Shown here: piece by piece, positions 50,505 to 59,598 of the stretch | Layout: the number at the start of each line of letters is the position of its first letter | How positions within the stretch are numbered: the stretch's first letter is position 1 | NCBI GenBank assembly: GCA_017450645.1 | Contig: JAFSTE010000005.1 | Span: 117,086 to 181,085 of the forward strand | Origin: Eubacterium sp. | GTDB lineage: Bacteria; Bacillota; Clostridia; Oscillospirales; Acutalibacteraceae | Direction of reading: 5' to 3' | Length of the DNA stretch: 64,000 nucleotides | Program-made: the position numbers and the translations under genes | The notes under the pieces: generated by a model | The model's database searches: none | The model's input: only the letters and a program-made list of their open reading frames with translations | Told to the model about the DNA's origin: nothing

Positions 50505-51962
50505 ATGAGCAGACGAAGGAAAGTACAGTTTTGGCTGGAACTTTTTGTTGACCTCTTCTGTCTTACTATAGCAAACGCTGTATCTTATGTCATTTTTCAC
50601 TTTATAATACTTAAAATTGCGGTCTATCCTTTAACGGAATGGATAAGATACTTCTTTGCGCTTATAATTTCATATTCTATAGTGCGCGCGTGCTTTTACT
50701 CCACGATTAATATAGCAAAGCGCAGCAGAGAGGCGGAGCTGCTTGCAGTGTTTCAGAACACCTCGCTTACATATCTGTTTTTCTCCACCTTTATTCTGCT
50801 GCTTAAAAGTCCGATTATAGAGTCGCGATATATGCTGCTTTCGAGCTATCTGCTGTTTACAGCTTTTTTGCTTCCTGCAAAGTATATGCTAAAGCGCTGG
50901 ATAACCGACTACTACACCTACAGCCGAACCGCCTCAATCGCGGGGATTATCACCACCTCGGATTTGGCGGAGGAATTCGTAGGCAAGATTAAAGAGGACT
51001 GGTCGCACAGGGTTACGGGCATTGTGCTCGTAGACAGGGTTTACGCTAAAACCGCAGCCGACGGCTACGGAATTAACAGCGACGAAAGCATTTGCGACAT
51101 CCCCGTTGTAAGCGACGGTGAAAACTATATGGACTGGATTCGCTCGGCGCCGATTGACGAGATATTTATTAATCTCAGCTTCGATATGCTGCACGACGAA
51201 CAGAGCATTATAGAGGAGCTCGAGGATATGGGCATAACCGTTCATATCAACATACCGAGCCTTAACCAGATACTAAACGAGAGCAAGTTCAACAACATCA
51301 ACTGCAGGGTTTACGCGGGCTACCCGATGGCGACTTTTGCGCCGGCAAATCACAACTCGGCAATGCTCGTTATAAAAAGAGTGCTCGATATTATATTTGC
51401 AATAATCGGCTGCATACTCTCCGCGCCGATAATTGCCGCGGTCGCAATCCCGCTAAAGCAGGGAAGCCCCGGACCGCTGTTCTTTAAACAGATACGAATA
51501 GGAAAAAACGGCAGACCGTTTTATATCTACAAGCTGCGCTCGATGTATGTTGACGCGGAGGAGCGAAAGGCGGAGCTTATGACCGACAACGAGATGGAAG
51601 GTCATATGTTCAAGCTCGAGGACGACCCGAGGATTACGAAGGTCGGCAAGTTTATAAGAAAATACAGTATAGACGAGTTACCACAGTTTTTTAATGTATT
51701 AAAGGGCGATATGAGCCTTATCGGCACGCGCCCGCCTACTGAGGACGAGTTTTATAATTACGAGAGCCGCCACAGACGCAGACTTTCTATGCGCCCCGGT
51801 ATTACGGGTATGTGGCAGGTCAGCGGCAGAAGCCAGATTACCGATTTTGAGGAGGTTGTAAAGCTCGACTGTCAGTACATTGACGAATGGTCGCTGCTGC
51901 TTGATGCAAAAATCTTTTTCAAAACAATTTATGTTGTACTCTTTCACAAAGGAGCAGAGTAA
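50505..51962 (+). CDS. Priming undecaprenyl-phosphate sugar transferase
   Basis: The enzyme moves the first sugar-1-phosphate from a UDP-sugar to undecaprenyl phosphate. The 485-residue protein has four N-terminal hydrophobic segments, a CoA-binding-like domain (about 130-250), another transmembrane segment with KRVLDIIFAIIGCILSAPII, and the C-terminal catalytic domain: GPLFFKQIRIGKNGRPFYIYKLRSMY, RKYSIDELPQFFNVLKGDMSLIGTRPP and RPGITGMWQVSGR. This is the EpsL/WcaJ family. The first sugar cannot be read from sequence. It is followed by a glycosyltransferase overlapping by one base. Confidence 0.94.
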   Translation: MSRRRKVQFWLELFVDLFCLTIANAVSYVIFHFIILKIAVYPLTEWIRYFFALIISYSIVRACFYSTINIAKRSREAELLAVFQNTSLTYLFFSTFILLLKSPIIESRYMLLSSYLLFTAFLLPAKYMLKRWITDYYTYSRTASIAGIITTSDLAEEFVGKIKEDWSHRVTGIVLVDRVYAKTAADGYGINSDESICDIPVVSDGENYMDWIRSAPIDEIFINLSFDMLHDEQSIIEELEDMGITVHINIPSLNQILNESKFNNINCRVYAGYPMATFAPANHNSAMLVIKRVLDIIFAIIGCILSAPIIAAVAIPLKQGSPGPLFFKQIRIGKNGRPFYIYKLRSMYVDAEERKAELMTDNEMEGHMFKLEDDPRITKVGKFIRKYSIDELPQFFNVLKGDMSLIGTRPPTEDEFYNYESRHRRRLSMRPGITGMWQVSGRSQITDFEEVVKLDCQYIDEWSLLLDAKIFFKTIYVVLFHKGAE

Positions 51963-53074
51963 TGAAAATCGCAATGATAGGGCACAAAAGAATACCTTCG
52001 CGCGAAGGCGGAGTGGAAATAGTAGTTGGTGAGCTTTCGAGCCGTATGGCTGCGCTCGGTCACAGCGTAACCGCTTACAACCGTAAAAGCAAGCATATTG
52101 CGGGCGAACAGTTTGACGACAGGCTGAAAGAGTGGGACGGCGTTAAGATTAAGTGGGTTCCCACTCCCGACAGCGCCAAGCTTAACGCGATTGTTTACAG
52201 CGCCGCTGCAACCGCGCGCGCTGTTTTAAAGGGCTACGATGTTATCCATTTTCACGCCGAGGGACCGTGTTCTATGATACCTTTGGCTAAGCTGTTCGGC
52301 AAGAAGTGCGTCGCTACAATCCACGGACTTGACTGGCAGCGCTCAAAATGGGGCGGCTTTGCAACAAAGTTCTTAAAGTTCGGCGAAAAATCCGCCGCAA
52401 AGCACGCGGACAGCATTATTGTGCTGAGTCAGGGCGTTAAGCAGTATTTTATCGACACCTACGCGCGCGAGACCGTATTTATTCCTAACGGCATATCTAA
52501 GCCGACGCTTCGCGACGCCGAGATAATTAAAGAGAAATATGAGCTTGAAAAAGACAGCTATATCCTCTTCCTCGGCAGGCTTGTACCGGAAAAGGGCGTG
52601 CATTATCTTATAGAAGCGTATAAGGAAATTGATACCGACATCAAGCTTGTAATCGCGGGCGGCGCAAGCCACACAAGCGACTACGAGCGCGAAATAAGAG
52701 AGCTTGGCGAAAGCGACGAGCGCATTATCTTTACGGGCTTTGTTCAGGGTAACGAGCTCGACGAGCTGTACTCGAACGCGCTTATCTACTGTCTGCCCAG
52801 CGACCTTGAGGGTATGCCGATTAGCCTGCTCGAAGCTATGAGCTACGGCAACGCATGCCTTACCTCCGACATCGAGGAATGTACTCAGGTTTACGGCGAC
52901 TGCGGCGTTTGTTTTAAAAAGAGCGATGTTAAAGACCTTAAAAACACGCTCAACTCCCTGCTGAGCGACAGCGCAAAAATCAGCGAGCTTAAAAGCAGAA
53001 GCGCCGATTACATCTGCAGCAAATACAACTGGGACGATGTAACACAAAAAACGCTTGAGCTTTATCAAAAATAA
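51962..53074 (+). CDS. GT4 glycosyltransferase, rhamnosyl/WbpZ-like
   Basis: The 370-residue protein has an N-terminal DUF1972-like domain: IAMIGHKRIPSREGGVEIVVGELSSRMAALGHSVTAYNRK, with the GG loop. The C-terminal GT-B domain has LGRLVPEKGVHYLIEAYKEI and the retaining EX7E motif in SDLEGMPISLLEAMSYG (Glu pair). It is likely the second step after the priming enzyme. Donor and linkage are not known. Its start ATG overlaps the preceding stop (TAATG). Confidence 0.9.
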   Translation: MKIAMIGHKRIPSREGGVEIVVGELSSRMAALGHSVTAYNRKSKHIAGEQFDDRLKEWDGVKIKWVPTPDSAKLNAIVYSAAATARAVLKGYDVIHFHAEGPCSMIPLAKLFGKKCVATIHGLDWQRSKWGGFATKFLKFGEKSAAKHADSIIVLSQGVKQYFIDTYARETVFIPNGISKPTLRDAEIIKEKYELEKDSYILFLGRLVPEKGVHYLIEAYKEIDTDIKLVIAGGASHTSDYEREIRELGESDERIIFTGFVQGNELDELYSNALIYCLPSDLEGMPISLLEAMSYGNACLTSDIEECTQVYGDCGVCFKKSDVKDLKNTLNSLLSDSAKISELKSRSADYICSKYNWDDVTQKTLELYQK

Positions 53075-53095
53075 CGGAAAAAGGAAACTGTTAAA

Positions 53096-54274
53096 ATGAA
53101 AATTTTGATAGTAAACAAATTTCTGCACCCTAACGGCGGGTCTGAAACATATATTTTTAAAATCGGAGAGCAGTTAAAGGCGCTCGGCCACGAGGTGCAG
53201 TACTTCGGTATGGAGCACGAGGACAGATGTGTCGGCAACAGCGCCGAACAGTACACGAGCTCTATGGATTTTCACGGCGGAAGCAAGCTAAAGCAGCTTA
53301 CCTATCCGTTTAAGATTATCTATTCTACCGAAGCAAGGCGCAAGATGAAGGCTGTGCTTAACGATTTTCAGCCCGACATTATCCACCTTAACAATTTTAA
53401 CTTTCAGCTCACGCCGAGCATTATTTACGCTATTCAGGACTACAAAACAAAGGGCAACAAGAAGGTTAAGACCGTTTACACCGCCCACGACGAACAGCTT
53501 GTTTGTCCTAACCACCTGATGTACGATAACTCGGGCAAGGTTTGCGACAAATGCCTTAGCGGCAACTACACGAGCTGCGTAAAAAACAACTGCATACACA
53601 ATTCTAAAATGAAAAGCTTTTTAGGTGCTGCGGAGGCGACGCTCTATAAATCGCTGCGCACTTACAGGCTGATTGATACGATAATTTGTCCAAGCGATTT
53701 TAACAAAAACGCGCTTGACTCAAACCCGCACTTAAAAGGAAAAACCGTTACGCTTCACAATTTTGTTGAAACCGAAAATATTGAAAAGCAGCAAAAAGAG
53801 GGCTACGTATTATATTTTGGCAGATACAGTAAAGAAAAAGGTATTGAAACCCTGCTGGAAACCACGGGCGTAAACTTCGTTACCGCGGGTAACGGCGAGT
53901 ACGACGAGCAACTCAGCGCTGCGCCGAACATCACTAATCTCGGCTTTAAGTCGGGCGAGGAGCTCGCGGAGATTGTCGCTTCTGCGGCGTGTACGGTATG
54001 TCCGAGCATCTGTAACGAAAACTGTCCGTTCTCGGCTATGGAGAGCATTATGTACGGCACCCCCGTTGTTGGCGCCGAAATCGGCGGAATACCCGAAATT
54101 ATTGATAACGGCAAAACGGGAGTACTGTTTAAAAGCGGTGACACTAAGGATTTTGAAAGAGCGATTAACGAGGTGCTCGCACATTCCGACGAGATGAGCA
54201 AAAACTGCCTTAACACATCTTTTGACGACCTTGAAACCTACTGTAAAAAACTTATTGATATTTACACGAATTAA
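53096..54274 (+). CDS. GT4 glycosyltransferase with Cys-rich insert
   Basis: The 392-residue protein has MKILIVNKFLHPNGGSETYIFKIGEQLKALGHEVQYFG at the start, a DIIHLNNFNFQLTPS segment and an insert with CPNHLMYDNSGKVCDKCLSGNYTSCVKNNCIHNSKMKS (about 141-178), which is seen in some GT4 enzymes with a structural zinc. The C-terminal domain has YFGRYSKEKGIETLLE and EX7E in NENCPFSAMESIMYGTPVVGAEIGGIPEII. Donor and acceptor are not known. Confidence 0.9.
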   Translation: MKILIVNKFLHPNGGSETYIFKIGEQLKALGHEVQYFGMEHEDRCVGNSAEQYTSSMDFHGGSKLKQLTYPFKIIYSTEARRKMKAVLNDFQPDIIHLNNFNFQLTPSIIYAIQDYKTKGNKKVKTVYTAHDEQLVCPNHLMYDNSGKVCDKCLSGNYTSCVKNNCIHNSKMKSFLGAAEATLYKSLRTYRLIDTIICPSDFNKNALDSNPHLKGKTVTLHNFVETENIEKQQKEGYVLYFGRYSKEKGIETLLETTGVNFVTAGNGEYDEQLSAAPNITNLGFKSGEELAEIVASAACTVCPSICNENCPFSAMESIMYGTPVVGAEIGGIPEIIDNGKTGVLFKSGDTKDFERAINEVLAHSDEMSKNCLNTSFDDLETYCKKLIDIYTN

Positions 54275-54276
54275 TT

Positions 54277-55290
54277 ATGGAAAACAAAAGATATAACGGC
54301 CTGGATGGCGTGCGCGCATTATCCGCAATAGGTGTTGCAATGATGCACATTATGTTATGCGGAGAATATAATCTGGGTTTTATTGGCGACAAGTTTATAG
54401 CTAATCTGGGCGAGTTAGTATATCTGTTTATGATAATCAGCGCATTTTCGCTGTGCTGCGGATATTACGAAAAGATAATGGGCAAAAAAATAACTCCCAC
54501 CGAGTTTTACGGCAAACGCATCAAAAAAATTCTGCCGTTTTTTGCGTTATTAAGCGTTTTGGATTTTGTATCCTCACCCGGCAAAACCGCCGCTATGGAG
54601 CTTTTTGCAAACCTGACGCTTTGCTTTGGCTTTTTGCCTAACGCAAACATTTCGTTAATCGGCGTGGGATGGTTTATCGGGCTTGTTTTTGTATTCTATA
54701 TTACATTTCCGTTTTATTGTATGCTGATTGAAAACAAGCGCCGCGCGTGGCTGTCGTTTGCATTAAGCATAGTATTCAACCTGCTTTGCAGTTACTATTT
54801 CTTTGACTCCGCGCATATGCCGACCTTTGATTATCGCAGTAATATCGTATATGCAGCGCCATACTTTTTTGCCGGCGGACTTATATATCTTTACAGAGAT
54901 ACACTTAGCAGCCTGTTAAACAGGTTAAAGTATGTTGTGCTTTTGCTTGTAATAGGCTCAGTAGTGCTGATGTACGTTTGCGGCATATCGTTGTGGACGT
55001 TGCTGCTTGCTTTTTCGCTGATTGTAATTTATGCGCTGAGGGAAAAATCTCCGCTGCTTGAAAACAAAATTACTGCATTTTTGGGCGGATTAAGTATGGA
55101 AATCTATTTGTCGCATATGATATTTTTCAGAATACTGCAAAAAATCAAGCTGACAAATCTGTTTTCAAACGACATATTGTCTTATGTTTTAACCGTAATA
55201 ATTACGCTTGTGTTAGTTGTGGCATTTGCGTATTCATTTAATAAAATATTCAGTATTATAAAGAGTAAAAAACTATGTCAAAAAAACTAA
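54277..55290 (+). CDS. Membrane O-acyltransferase (acyltransferase 3)
   Basis: The 337-residue integral membrane protein has about ten hydrophobic segments. The family start RYNGLDGVRALSAIGVAMMHIMLCGEYNLG has the RALxAxxVxxxH pattern with His25 in MMHI. FYGKRIKKILPFFALL and GVGWFIGLVFVFYITFPFY are typical of acyltransferase 3. It would add acetyl or another acyl group to a sugar of the polymer. Base composition looks more A/T-rich than neighbouring genes, hinting at separate origin. The radical SAM gene starts inside its 3' end (16-base overlap). Confidence 0.88.
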   Translation: MENKRYNGLDGVRALSAIGVAMMHIMLCGEYNLGFIGDKFIANLGELVYLFMIISAFSLCCGYYEKIMGKKITPTEFYGKRIKKILPFFALLSVLDFVSSPGKTAAMELFANLTLCFGFLPNANISLIGVGWFIGLVFVFYITFPFYCMLIENKRRAWLSFALSIVFNLLCSYYFFDSAHMPTFDYRSNIVYAAPYFFAGGLIYLYRDTLSSLLNRLKYVVLLLVIGSVVLMYVCGISLWTLLLAFSLIVIYALREKSPLLENKITAFLGGLSMEIYLSHMIFFRILQKIKLTNLFSNDILSYVLTVIITLVLVVAFAYSFNKIFSIIKSKKLCQKN

Positions 55291-56405
55291 ACGGAACGGT
55301 AATTGTAACATACCGCTGCAACGCAAGGTGCAATATGTGCAACCGTTACAAAGCGCCGTCCACCCCCGAAGAGGAAATCACAATCGAAACAATTAAAAAG
55401 CTGCCGCCGATGTATTTTACTAACATTACCGGCGGCGAGCCGTTTATACGCAGCGACCTTAAGGATATAGTGCGCGAGCTGTATAAAAAGAGCGACCGTA
55501 TAGTTATATCCACTAACGGCTTTTTTACCGATAAGATTATTGATTTATGCAAGGAATTCCCTAATGTGGGTATCCGTATTTCTATCGAGGGGCTGGAGGA
55601 TACCAACAACTCAATACGCGGACTCGAGGACGGCTTTAACAAAGGCTACGAAACGCTTAAAAAGTTAGTAGAGATGAAGCACCCCGATGTAGGATTCGGT
55701 ATGACGGTTCAGGACGCAAACTGCGGCGACCTTGTACCGCTTTATAAGCTGTCGGACGAAATGGATATGGAGTTCGCAACCGCTTCGCTGCACAACTCGT
55801 TCTATTTTGTTGAGTCAAAGAATATTATTCACGACCGTGCGAAAGTCGCGGAAAGCTTTGAGGAGCTTATTAACGAGCTTCTTAAATCCAACTCGCCTAA
55901 AAAATGGTTCCGCGCGTACTTTAACCACGGACTTATTAATTACATATACGGTCAAAAGCGCCTGCTTCCTTGTGATATGGCGTTTGACACCTTCTTTATA
56001 GACCCGTACAGCGATGTTATGCCGTGTAACGGAACTAAGGAAAAAGAGGTTATGGGCAACCTCGCGCTTCAGGACTGGGACGAGCTTTGGAACAGCGAGC
56101 AGGCGGAAAAGGTTCGCGCAAAGGTACGCAACTGCGACCGCCAGTGCTGGATGATAGGCTCGGTATCCCCCGCTATGCATAAGTATATTTGGGTGCCCGG
56201 CGCGTGGGTAATTAAGCATAAATTCCTTCGCTACTTTAAAGATAAAAAATATTCTATGTACGAAAATAAAATCTGCTGCGACTTGCGCGACGGCAAGGTC
56301 ACTAAGGAGGAGCTCGACAAGCTTTCCACCTGCGACTTTAACGCCGAGGTTCAGGACGGACTGTCCGAAACCTCAAAGTCAGCGCTCGAGAGTACAACGA
56401 GGTAA
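55275..56405 (+). CDS. Radical SAM/SPASM-domain protein
   Basis: The 376-residue protein has the radical SAM iron-sulfur motif CNARCNMC (Cys15, Cys19, Cys22), followed by FTNITGGEPFIRSDL, the SAM-binding GGE, and VISTNGFFT. Its C-terminal SPASM-like portion has PCDMAFDTFFIDPYSDVMPCNGT and CDRQCWMIG, so additional [4Fe-4S] clusters are likely. SPASM enzymes mature peptides or modify sugars. It sits in a glycosyltransferase operon with an overlapping upstream gene, so a role in making or modifying a sugar is a possibility; no peptide substrate gene is visible nearby. Confidence 0.88.
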   Translation: MSKKLNGTVIVTYRCNARCNMCNRYKAPSTPEEEITIETIKKLPPMYFTNITGGEPFIRSDLKDIVRELYKKSDRIVISTNGFFTDKIIDLCKEFPNVGIRISIEGLEDTNNSIRGLEDGFNKGYETLKKLVEMKHPDVGFGMTVQDANCGDLVPLYKLSDEMDMEFATASLHNSFYFVESKNIIHDRAKVAESFEELINELLKSNSPKKWFRAYFNHGLINYIYGQKRLLPCDMAFDTFFIDPYSDVMPCNGTKEKEVMGNLALQDWDELWNSEQAEKVRAKVRNCDRQCWMIGSVSPAMHKYIWVPGAWVIKHKFLRYFKDKKYSMYENKICCDLRDGKVTKEELDKLSTCDFNAEVQDGLSETSKSALESTTR

Positions 56406-56413
56406 CTGTTTAT

Positions 56414-57445
56414 ATGTCAAACAATAAAACCCGCGAAATTTGGGTGGATTATGTTAAGGTTTTTGCGTGCGTATTTGTAGTTTTAGGGCATTTTTTCCAG
56501 AGTATGACTATATCGGGCATACTGCATGCAGGAGCTATTTATAACTGGTTCAACTACAGCGTGCAGCAGTTCCACGTACCGCTGTTTTTTATCTGCAGCG
56601 GCTACCTTTTCTCTAAATATTCGAGCGTCAGAACCCTTGGCGAGTATAAGAGGAATATTCACAAAAAGGCGCTTAATCTCGGCGTACCGTACCTGTTCTT
56701 CTCCACTGTATCGTGGGTGATGAAAACCGCCTTTTCCTCGTCGGTTAACAGCGAGGTCGGACCGCTTTGGTACTCGCTTTTTGTGTCGCCTATTCTGGGG
56801 TACTGGTTTTTATACTGCTTACTGCTGATATTTATGATATCGCCCACAATAAAAACTAAAAAAGAGGGCGCGGTGCTGCTCTTTATTGCGCTTATTATGC
56901 GCGTCGTGTGGATTTTCACCGGCGACTTTACCTTTATAGAAGCGTCGGCAGTGCTCAGGTATTTCATATGGTTCGTAATCGGCGGAATGGTGTCGCGGTT
57001 TGATATAACGGCAATCTTTAAAAACAAGGCTATTACCGCCTGCGGATTTATACTCGCGGCGCTGTTTATTGCGGGAAGCATTGCCGTAAGCAAGCTCGGA
57101 CTAAAAAACGGATTTGTCGACTTAGCGCTCGGGCTTATAATGTGCTTTGGCGTAATCTTTGTAATCGGCGGACTGTTTTACAATAAAGAGAGCAGGTTCT
57201 TTTTATCCTTTTCAAAATACACGCTGCCGATTTATGTTATGCACACAATTTTTGCCGCGGCGTTAAGGATTGCGCTCGTAAAGCTCGGCGTTACTATGCC
57301 CGCGGTGCATATAGTACTCGGGCTTGCAATCTGTTTTGCAGGACCGATTATCGCCGCAATTATTATGGAAAAAACCGTTTACCTTGAATTCTTTATTTAT
57401 CCTGTCAAGGTAATAAACAAAATAAAAGCTAAAAAGCAAGGTTAA
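56414..57445 (+). CDS. Membrane O-acyltransferase (acyltransferase 3)
   Basis: The 343-residue membrane protein starts REIWVDYVKVFACVFVVLGHFFQSM, with the DYxKxxAxxxVxxGHF pattern of fucose 4-O-acetylase-like proteins. VPLFFICSGYLFSK and WYSLFVSPILGYWFLYCLLLIFMI follow. It probably acetylates a sugar on the membrane-bound intermediate. It starts 8 bases after the radical SAM gene, from ATG 56414. Confidence 0.87.
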   Translation: MSNNKTREIWVDYVKVFACVFVVLGHFFQSMTISGILHAGAIYNWFNYSVQQFHVPLFFICSGYLFSKYSSVRTLGEYKRNIHKKALNLGVPYLFFSTVSWVMKTAFSSSVNSEVGPLWYSLFVSPILGYWFLYCLLLIFMISPTIKTKKEGAVLLFIALIMRVVWIFTGDFTFIEASAVLRYFIWFVIGGMVSRFDITAIFKNKAITACGFILAALFIAGSIAVSKLGLKNGFVDLALGLIMCFGVIFVIGGLFYNKESRFFLSFSKYTLPIYVMHTIFAAALRIALVKLGVTMPAVHIVLGLAICFAGPIIAAIIMEKTVYLEFFIYPVKVINKIKAKKQG

Positions 57446-57459
57446 CACTATACGAAAAG

Positions 57460-58599
57460 ATGAAAATACTGATTATTCGCTGTTATCCGTCATATATGGA
57501 TATACTCCACAACACATATAATATACAGGAAATCGGGCTTGCCAAAGCGCTTGTAAGGCAGGGGCATGAGTGCGGTATAGTTTTTTGGGGCGACGAGGAT
57601 AAGGATTATCGCCTCGAGCTTGACGAGAAGCTCGGCATTACAATTTACTACCGCAAGGGCAAAAGCGTGCTTAAAAACGCAATTTACCCTAAGCTTGATA
57701 AGCTGATTGAAAAGTACGATATTATTCAGCCCGCCGAGTATAATCAGATTGAGTCGCTTCGCCTTGCAAAAAAATATCCGAATAAAACGATTATATATCA
57801 CGGTCCGTACTACTGTGATTTTAATGTGCGGTATAACGCGATATGTAAAGTATTTGACGCCCTGTTTTTAAAGGAGTACAAAAAGCGCAACACCGCCTTT
57901 ATCGCAAAGAGCCGACTTGCAAAAGAATTCTTAAACGGCAAGGGGCTTAATAATGTTAAAACCGTCGGCGTGGGAGTTGACCTTGACGCGCTGACGCCCG
58001 GGCTAAAAGACAGCGAGCCCGAATTTATAACAAGTGTTAAAGAAGCTGAGGCGGACATAAAGCTGCTTTATATCGGCAGATTTGAGGAGAGGCGCAACAT
58101 CCCGTTTATCTACGAAACCGCAAAAAAGCTTCGCGACAGCGGTCTTAACATAAAGCTTATTACAATCGGCACAGGCGACGGCGACTATACCGATATGTGC
58201 AGACAAAAGGCTAAGGAGCTCGGTATAAGCGATATGATTTTGCATACCGACACTATGGAGCAAAAGTATCTCTCAACGCTGTATAGGGCTTGCGATTACT
58301 TCCTGCTTCCCACGCATTACGAGATTTTCGGTATGGTGCTGCTTGAAGCTATGTACTATTCCCTGCCCGTTTTAACTACCGAAAACGGCGGCTCGGATAT
58401 GCTTATTGAAAACTCGATCGACGGCTTTAAGCTAAGCCTTGATATCGACCTTTGGGCAAGGACGGTTATCGAGCTAAACGGCGACAAGGATAGATATAAC
58501 TCAGTGTGCGAAAACGCGCACAAAAAAATAAACGACTTTACCTGGGACAAGCTTTCGGGTCAGTTTATTAATGCGTATAAATCGGTTTTAAAGGAGTAA
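57460..58599 (+). CDS. GT4-type glycosyltransferase
   Basis: The 379-residue protein starts MKILIIRCYPSYMDILHNTYNIQEIGLAKALVRQGHECGIVF. The C-terminal domain has YIGRFEERRNIPFIYETAKKLRDSG and the EX7E motif in PTHYEIFGMVLLEAMYYSLPVLTTENGG. Donor unknown. It is separated by 14 bases from the acyltransferase upstream and by 2 bases from the DUF6625-like gene downstream. Confidence 0.88.
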   Translation: MKILIIRCYPSYMDILHNTYNIQEIGLAKALVRQGHECGIVFWGDEDKDYRLELDEKLGITIYYRKGKSVLKNAIYPKLDKLIEKYDIIQPAEYNQIESLRLAKKYPNKTIIYHGPYYCDFNVRYNAICKVFDALFLKEYKKRNTAFIAKSRLAKEFLNGKGLNNVKTVGVGVDLDALTPGLKDSEPEFITSVKEAEADIKLLYIGRFEERRNIPFIYETAKKLRDSGLNIKLITIGTGDGDYTDMCRQKAKELGISDMILHTDTMEQKYLSTLYRACDYFLLPTHYEIFGMVLLEAMYYSLPVLTTENGGSDMLIENSIDGFKLSLDIDLWARTVIELNGDKDRYNSVCENAHKKINDFTWDKLSGQFINAYKSVLKE

Positions 58600-58601
58600 A
58601 A

Positions 58602-59594
58602 ATGCACTCAATAGCATATGTTATCCCCTATTTCGGAAAGCTTCCGAAATACATTAAGCTCTGGCTTATGACGGCGGGTTGCAATCCTACGGTGGATTTT
58701 TTGATTTTCACCGACGATAAAACTGAATACGATTACCCCGATAATGTCAAAGTAACCTTTATGACCTTTGAGGATATGCAAAAGAAGGTGCAGGCGGTTT
58801 ACGACTTTGACATCTGTCTTGAACGACCGTACAAGCTGTGCGACTTTAAGCCGACCTACGGCGAGGTGTTTCGTAAGGAGCTTGTGGGCTACGACTTTTG
58901 GGGACACTGCGATATGGACCTGATTTGGGGCGATATACGAAAGTATTACACCGACGAGGTGCTCTCGAAGTATGAGCGTGTCGGATTTCGCGGTCACTCA
59001 AACCTTTACCGCAACACGCCCGAGGTGTGCGCGCGCTACAGATACCACGCAAAGGACTGCCCGAGCTATAAAGAGGTTCTCAGCAGCGACAACAACTTCG
59101 CTTTTGACGAGCCGGTAATGGACGCGATTTACAAGGAGCTGGGTATCCCATTTTATTCAAAGGTGGATTACGCAAACCTTTCTAAATACGACTACTCCTT
59201 CGAGCTGACTATGCAGACCGAGGAGGAGCAGTACAAAAACAAAAACCAGATTTTTACATTTAAAGACGGGCATATTCTGCGCCACTATGTGTATAAAGAC
59301 ACGCTATACACCGAGGAGGTTATGTACCTGCACTACTGGTGCAGACCGACCACGATTAAGGTTAAGAATTACGACCCGCATAAACAGCTCGTGATTTACC
59401 CCGATGTTACAATCGAGAGCGAGGCGGAGATTACAAAGGAATATGTACTCTCCCTTTGCACTCAGAACAGGGTTAAATACTACGCAAAAAGCATCTGGGC
59501 AAACCGAAAAAAGCTGACGATAGAACGAATTATATTTAACATAAAAGGTATGACGGGCTATAAGAAAAACGGTAATGTTTACACGCCCGAATAA
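58602..59594 (+). CDS. DUF6625-like putative glycosyltransferase
   Basis: The 330-residue protein has the N-terminal pattern of a GT-A fold: SIAYVIPYFGKLPKYIKLWLMTAG, then FLIFTDDKTEYDYPDN, and a DxD-like motif in GHCDMDLIWGDI (Asp104 and Asp106). KLCDFKPTYGEVF and CRPTTIKVKNY are conserved in similar proteins of polysaccharide clusters. I infer a glycosyltransferase, probably with a nucleotide-sugar donor and a metal, but the family is not characterised. It starts 3 bases after the GT4 gene. Confidence 0.72.
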   Translation: MHSIAYVIPYFGKLPKYIKLWLMTAGCNPTVDFLIFTDDKTEYDYPDNVKVTFMTFEDMQKKVQAVYDFDICLERPYKLCDFKPTYGEVFRKELVGYDFWGHCDMDLIWGDIRKYYTDEVLSKYERVGFRGHSNLYRNTPEVCARYRYHAKDCPSYKEVLSSDNNFAFDEPVMDAIYKELGIPFYSKVDYANLSKYDYSFELTMQTEEEQYKNKNQIFTFKDGHILRHYVYKDTLYTEEVMYLHYWCRPTTIKVKNYDPHKQLVIYPDVTIESEAEITKEYVLSLCTQNRVKYYAKSIWANRKKLTIERIIFNIKGMTGYKKNGNVYTPE

Positions 59595-59598
59595 GCAA

